Below are positions 61,039-64,000 of a DNA stretch of 64,000 bases, piece after piece. The position numbers were made by a program, and so were the translations under genes. How positions within the stretch are numbered: the first letter of the stretch is position 1; each line of letters starts with the position of its first letter. Below the pieces are notes generated by a model. It was not told the DNA's origin and searched no databases. It was given only the letters and a program-made list of their open reading frames with translations. The stretch comes from Sulfurovum sp. (GTDB lineage Bacteria > Campylobacterota > Campylobacteria > Campylobacterales > Sulfurovaceae): NCBI GenBank assembly GCA_021166685.1, contig JAJPEU010000013.1:83847-147846 (forward strand), read 5' to 3'.

Positions 61039-61389
61039 ATGGAAACAATCAATAAACCAAACAATGCGGAAGAATTTATGCCTCAGGGAGCTACGGTCCC
61101 TTTTTTTAAATATCAAATGGGAGAAGATCAAATTATCGAATTTGATACTTCAAGATGCGGACCGCCAGAGCCTATGGTGAACGCCATGATAGGTCTTAAA
61201 ATGGTGGATGAGCACACTAAACTTTTGATGATTAATCATAAAAAACCAATGGGTTTATTGGAAAAAGTTCAGCAAAATTTTAATCTTGAAGAGACTGATA
61301 CGGAAGATGGGAATGTGCAACTTTTGTTCTCTCATAAAGCAGGAGAAAGCGAAAAAGCAAAGTTTAACGATAGCGCTTGCCAAGGTTGA
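61039..61389 (+). CDS. DUF2249-domain protein
   Basis: A 116-residue protein with the DUF2249 signature: EFDTSRCGPPEPMVNAMIGLKMVDEHTKLLMINHKKPMGLLEKV, where the PPEPM turn and the KPMGL segment match the family. The fold is TusA-like; functions are poorly known and many such genes accompany NO metabolism. The ATG has TAGGAG upstream. It is the first gene of an FNR/NNR-driven operon with a heme-copper-oxidase-like protein, a MIP18 protein and a protoglobin. Confidence 0.8.
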   Translation: METINKPNNAEEFMPQGATVPFFKYQMGEDQIIEFDTSRCGPPEPMVNAMIGLKMVDEHTKLLMINHKKPMGLLEKVQQNFNLEETDTEDGNVQLLFSHKAGESEKAKFNDSACQG

Positions 61390-61397
61390 TAGTGTAA

Positions 61398-62642
61398 ATG
61401 TTTAGTATATCCAAAGAGTATGCCCCGCCGTTTGAAATGATTACCCCATTTTTTAAAATAGGGGTGCTTTTTTACTTAGCAGGAGTTATTTTTTTGCTTT
61501 TTTTAGATCCAGGCAGCTCCTATTCAGATATGAATATTATTGGATGGACGCATTGGTTTTTGTTAGGTTTTATTATGATGATCATTTTTGGGGCAATGGC
61601 ACAATTGGTGCCCGTAGTCGTAGAAGTGGGGCATTTTTCTGTGGATCTCTATCTTGTGATTTGGCCGCTTTTAATGGCAGGAACAATTATTATGAGCACA
61701 GGATTTATTTTCTTACCCGCCGTGTTGCCGTATGGCGGATTGCTGGTGCTTACTGCCATGATCATTTTTCTTTATGATACAAGCATGACGCTCAGACGAG
61801 TGGAGCACATTTCCTTGACGGTTAAAACCGTGGCGGTTGCAAATCTTTTTTTACTCTCAGGCATTGTGACAGGTTTTGTTATGTCTTTGGCTATAGGAGA
61901 AGGAATAGGGGTAGATGTAAATAAATGGCTGGGTGTTCACGCCGTGCTGGTGTTGGGCGGGTATGTGACTTTGACCATCATGGGGCTATCGCTTATATTA
62001 TTGCCCATGTTCGGACTTTCTCATGGCTTTGACGAAACCCCCATCAATCGCGCATTCAAGCTGATGATTGCCGGAGTGTTGGGCTACTTTTTTTCATCGC
62101 TCTTTGGAATCAGCTGGGGAAATATTTTATTTCTTCTTGTAATGTTTGCCTCGGTGAGTTTTTATCTGCAGCAGATCATCATTATTTACAAAACAAGAGC
62201 ACGAAAGGAAAATGATATCTGGGCCAAATCTATGTTCTTCGGATATGGTTCTCTTTTTTTTGCTTTGATTTTGGGAATACTGTGGCTTTTTATAGACGCC
62301 CAGAAATTGCTGCTTGGTTCGGCATGGTTTTTGATCATGGGCTTTTTTACTTTTTTGATCAACGGACATCTTTATAAGATCATTCCTTTTCTGGTGTGGT
62401 TTAAACGCTACAGTCCCTTGGTCGGCAAAGAAAGAGTTCCCATGCTGCATGAAATGTATCCCAAAAGAGAAGCAGAGTATGAATTTATTTTTTCTGCAGC
62501 GGGTGTAACAATTGCAGGTATGGGAATTTTGTTTGGGAGCGCCACACTTTTTAAGGCAGGGGTATCGTTTTTAATTATAGGTGCCGGGTTTATGTTTTAT
62601 AGCGTGGCATGGATGATAAATTATGGAAAAAATAAGGAGTAA
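61398..62642 (+). CDS. heme-copper oxidase subunit I-like membrane protein
   Basis: A 414-residue integral membrane protein with about twelve helices. Histidines lie in or next to helices in positions reminiscent of subunit I of heme-copper oxidases: GWTHWFLLGFIMMIIFGAMAQLVPVVVEVGH, KWLGVHAVLVLGGYV and INGHLYKIIPFLVWF. It is shorter than NorB and lacks its HLWVE motif. It is distinct from NnrS but could similarly bind heme and act in NO tolerance. It is 8 bases from the DUF2249 gene and 3 bases before the MIP18 gene. Substrate unknown. Confidence 0.75.
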   Translation: MFSISKEYAPPFEMITPFFKIGVLFYLAGVIFLLFLDPGSSYSDMNIIGWTHWFLLGFIMMIIFGAMAQLVPVVVEVGHFSVDLYLVIWPLLMAGTIIMSTGFIFLPAVLPYGGLLVLTAMIIFLYDTSMTLRRVEHISLTVKTVAVANLFLLSGIVTGFVMSLAIGEGIGVDVNKWLGVHAVLVLGGYVTLTIMGLSLILLPMFGLSHGFDETPINRAFKLMIAGVLGYFFSSLFGISWGNILFLLVMFASVSFYLQQIIIIYKTRARKENDIWAKSMFFGYGSLFFALILGILWLFIDAQKLLLGSAWFLIMGFFTFLINGHLYKIIPFLVWFKRYSPLVGKERVPMLHEMYPKREAEYEFIFSAAGVTIAGMGILFGSATLFKAGVSFLIIGAGFMFYSVAWMINYGKNKE

Positions 62643-62645
62643 ACA

Positions 62646-62966
62646 ATGTGCAATATAACGAAAGAACAGGTTTATGAAGCAATCAGTACGGTTATAGATC
62701 CCGAAGTTGGTTTTAACCTTGTCGAGATGGGACTTATCTATGATGCAATCATTGAAGAGTCTTGCAACATTAGAGTGGTAATGACTCTCTCAACACGAGG
62801 ATGTCCTCTGCATCAAATGATTACACAGTGGGTACGTGAAGCAGTGGAGCGTCTTGAAGGTGTAGGTGTTGTTGAAGTGGATGTAGTTTGGGAACCTGCT
62901 TGGAATATTTCAATGGCTGACGATAACGTTAAAGCTGCATTGGGCGGTGGCACTGCGATGTGGTAA
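62646..62966 (+). CDS. MIP18/DUF59-family iron-sulfur assembly factor
   Basis: A 106-residue protein of the MIP18 (DUF59, SufT/PaaD-like) family: VYEAISTVIDPEVGFNLVEMGLIYD is the signature with DPE, and TLSTRGCPLHQMI holds the conserved Cys. Such proteins help insert or repair Fe-S clusters. In an NO-responsive operon a role in repairing NO-damaged clusters is plausible but inferred. It begins 3 bases after the membrane protein gene. Confidence 0.9.
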   Translation: MCNITKEQVYEAISTVIDPEVGFNLVEMGLIYDAIIEESCNIRVVMTLSTRGCPLHQMITQWVREAVERLEGVGVVEVDVVWEPAWNISMADDNVKAALGGGTAMW

Positions 62967-63026
62967 TTCTTTGATGCCTCCTCCTACCGGGCCGCGTCAA
63001 AGATTCTAAAGCAAAAAAGGCAAAAA

Positions 63027-63938
63027 ATGCAACAACAATATACCAGTCTCAAAGAGCATTACAAATTTTCACAGGAAGATAATGAATTGCTGCTGCAGCT
63101 AAAACCCAGAATGGAAGCATTATCTGAAGAGTTTATTGACGGGTTTTATGACTACATATGGGGATTTGGAGCAACAGCCTCTTTTTTAAAAAATAAACAA
63201 ATTATTGCCTATCATCGCGAAAAAATCAAAGAGTGGTTTGTAAATCTTTTTTGCGGACAGTACGACATGACCTATTTTATGTATTTGTACAAGATAGGAG
63301 AGGTGCACGTAAGGATCGGATTGCCGACACATTATGTAAATGCTGCGTTTACGTTCGTCCGAACATTTATTTTAAAAAATATTGAAAATAACTTTTCAGA
63401 AAAAGAACATCACACCAAAGAAATCCTGGCGGTTGAAAAAATTATTGATATGAATCTGGATGTGCTTACCAGTTCTTACAGAGAAGAAGAATTGAGCAAG
63501 TTTTTATCGATGTCAAAATTTGAAAAAACCATTTTGTCCGGATTAAAAAAATTTACATCCTATATCAATTTTCTTCTTGCAGGTGCATTGGCGTTGGTCG
63601 CTTTTTTTGCCATAGGCCTATTTTCTTATGATATTTATCTATTGTTTTTTACTGATATAGGGATGGAAAAAGGTATTCTTACAGTACTGGGAAGCTTGCT
63701 TGTTTTATGGGCAGCGATAGAGCTGATTCATGAAGAGATCAAGCATTTGCAAGGCCAGGGGTTTGCGATAGGGGCTTTTATTATGCTAGCGATGGCCGCG
63801 CTTATCCGAAAAGTTCTAATCTACTCTTTATCTACTGAAAAAAGCACAGAACTTTTAATTATAGGATCAGTCATCGTAGGCCTGGCAGTTGCTTATTGGC
63901 TTGTAGGAGTAAAGACAAAAAACTCTTCGGATATTTAA
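63027..63938 (+). CDS. protoglobin fused to a PsiE-like membrane domain
   Basis: A 303-residue protein. Residues 1-160 are a protoglobin/globin-sensor domain: LKPRMEALSEEFIDGFYDYI near 28-47 and YLYKIGEVHVRIGLPTHYVNAAF near 86-108, with His94 the proximal heme ligand. Four transmembrane helices follow (about 183-211, 219-240, 249-270, 278-297) containing ELIHEEIKHLQ between the second and third, a pattern like the PsiE family. There is no kinase, cyclase or methyl-accepting domain. It is the last gene of the FNR/NNR-driven operon, so it may sense or detoxify NO at the inner membrane. The remaining 60 bases of the window hold no gene. Confidence 0.8.
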   Translation: MQQQYTSLKEHYKFSQEDNELLLQLKPRMEALSEEFIDGFYDYIWGFGATASFLKNKQIIAYHREKIKEWFVNLFCGQYDMTYFMYLYKIGEVHVRIGLPTHYVNAAFTFVRTFILKNIENNFSEKEHHTKEILAVEKIIDMNLDVLTSSYREEELSKFLSMSKFEKTILSGLKKFTSYINFLLAGALALVAFFAIGLFSYDIYLLFFTDIGMEKGILTVLGSLLVLWAAIELIHEEIKHLQGQGFAIGAFIMLAMAALIRKVLIYSLSTEKSTELLIIGSVIVGLAVAYWLVGVKTKNSSDI

Positions 63939-64000
63939 ATAATATATTTATCTTAATATCGCGGACAGTATCCTATATTTTAGCTGTTGGGTTAAAATAA

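Overview
The window looks like Campylobacterota DNA (Sulfurimonas/Sulfurovum/Sulfuricurvum type). It is A+T-rich and tightly packed, with many 4-base stop/start overlaps. Gene content fits that group: Hcp-like Sel1 protein, cNOR plus cytochrome cd1 denitrification, heme d1 genes, and a DksA-like protein with a reduced zinc finger. I saw no rRNA, tRNA, CRISPR array or transposase. The assignment is inferred from gene content; I ran no searches.

Region 1 (1-19.1 kb, minus strand) is a long, almost gap-free storage-glucan and glycolysis operon. In transcription order it holds a flavoprotein disulfide reductase, an atypical pyruvate kinase, glucose-6-phosphate isomerase, a GT35 phosphorylase-like protein lacking the PLP lysine, a nucleotidyltransferase/degenerate phosphohexomutase fusion, two GH57 enzymes, a GalT-like transferase, a glycogen synthase, a ROK glucokinase, a second glycogen synthase and a branching enzyme that runs off the left edge. 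Region 2 (19.2-35.3 kb) is mixed: DegS-like protease, Ca2+/Na+ antiporter, DksA-like protein, three exported proteins, a HEPN protein divergent from MarR-SDR across a 22-bp palindrome, a Sel1 protein, an S24 repressor divergent from a Y-family polymerase, and a TolC/HlyD/RND efflux operon whose tolC is frameshifted.

Region 3 (35.3-39.9 kb) is a plasmid-type replication and partition module: a DnaB-N/RepA-like helicase, about eleven iterons, an initiator protein, ParA, ParB and four TTTCGCATGCGAAA sites, two of them inside parB. The window is therefore either part of a large plasmid/chromid or a chromosome with an integrated plasmid.

Region 4 (40-64 kb) is a nitrite/nitric oxide respiration island: norCB with small membrane proteins, nirS, a porin, a pentaheme cytochrome, a GAPDH, an anaerobic ribonucleotide reductase operon, cytochromes c, nirJ-nirF-nirE, a CRP/FNR regulator, a fused heme d1 decarboxylase, a siroheme synthase domain, and an operon of DUF2249, heme-copper-oxidase-like, MIP18 and membrane protoglobin proteins. 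Seven FNR/NNR-type boxes each lie at or within one base of -41.5 from a recognisable -10, tying these genes into one regulon, probably read by the CRP/FNR protein at 58.5 kb.

The most unusual features are: a class III ribonucleotide reductase whose glycyl-radical tail is a separate 57-residue protein encoded 0.8 kb downstream and overlapping the activase gene; centromere-like sites inside parB; a protoglobin fused to a PsiE-like membrane domain; and a phosphorylase homologue without its cofactor lysine.
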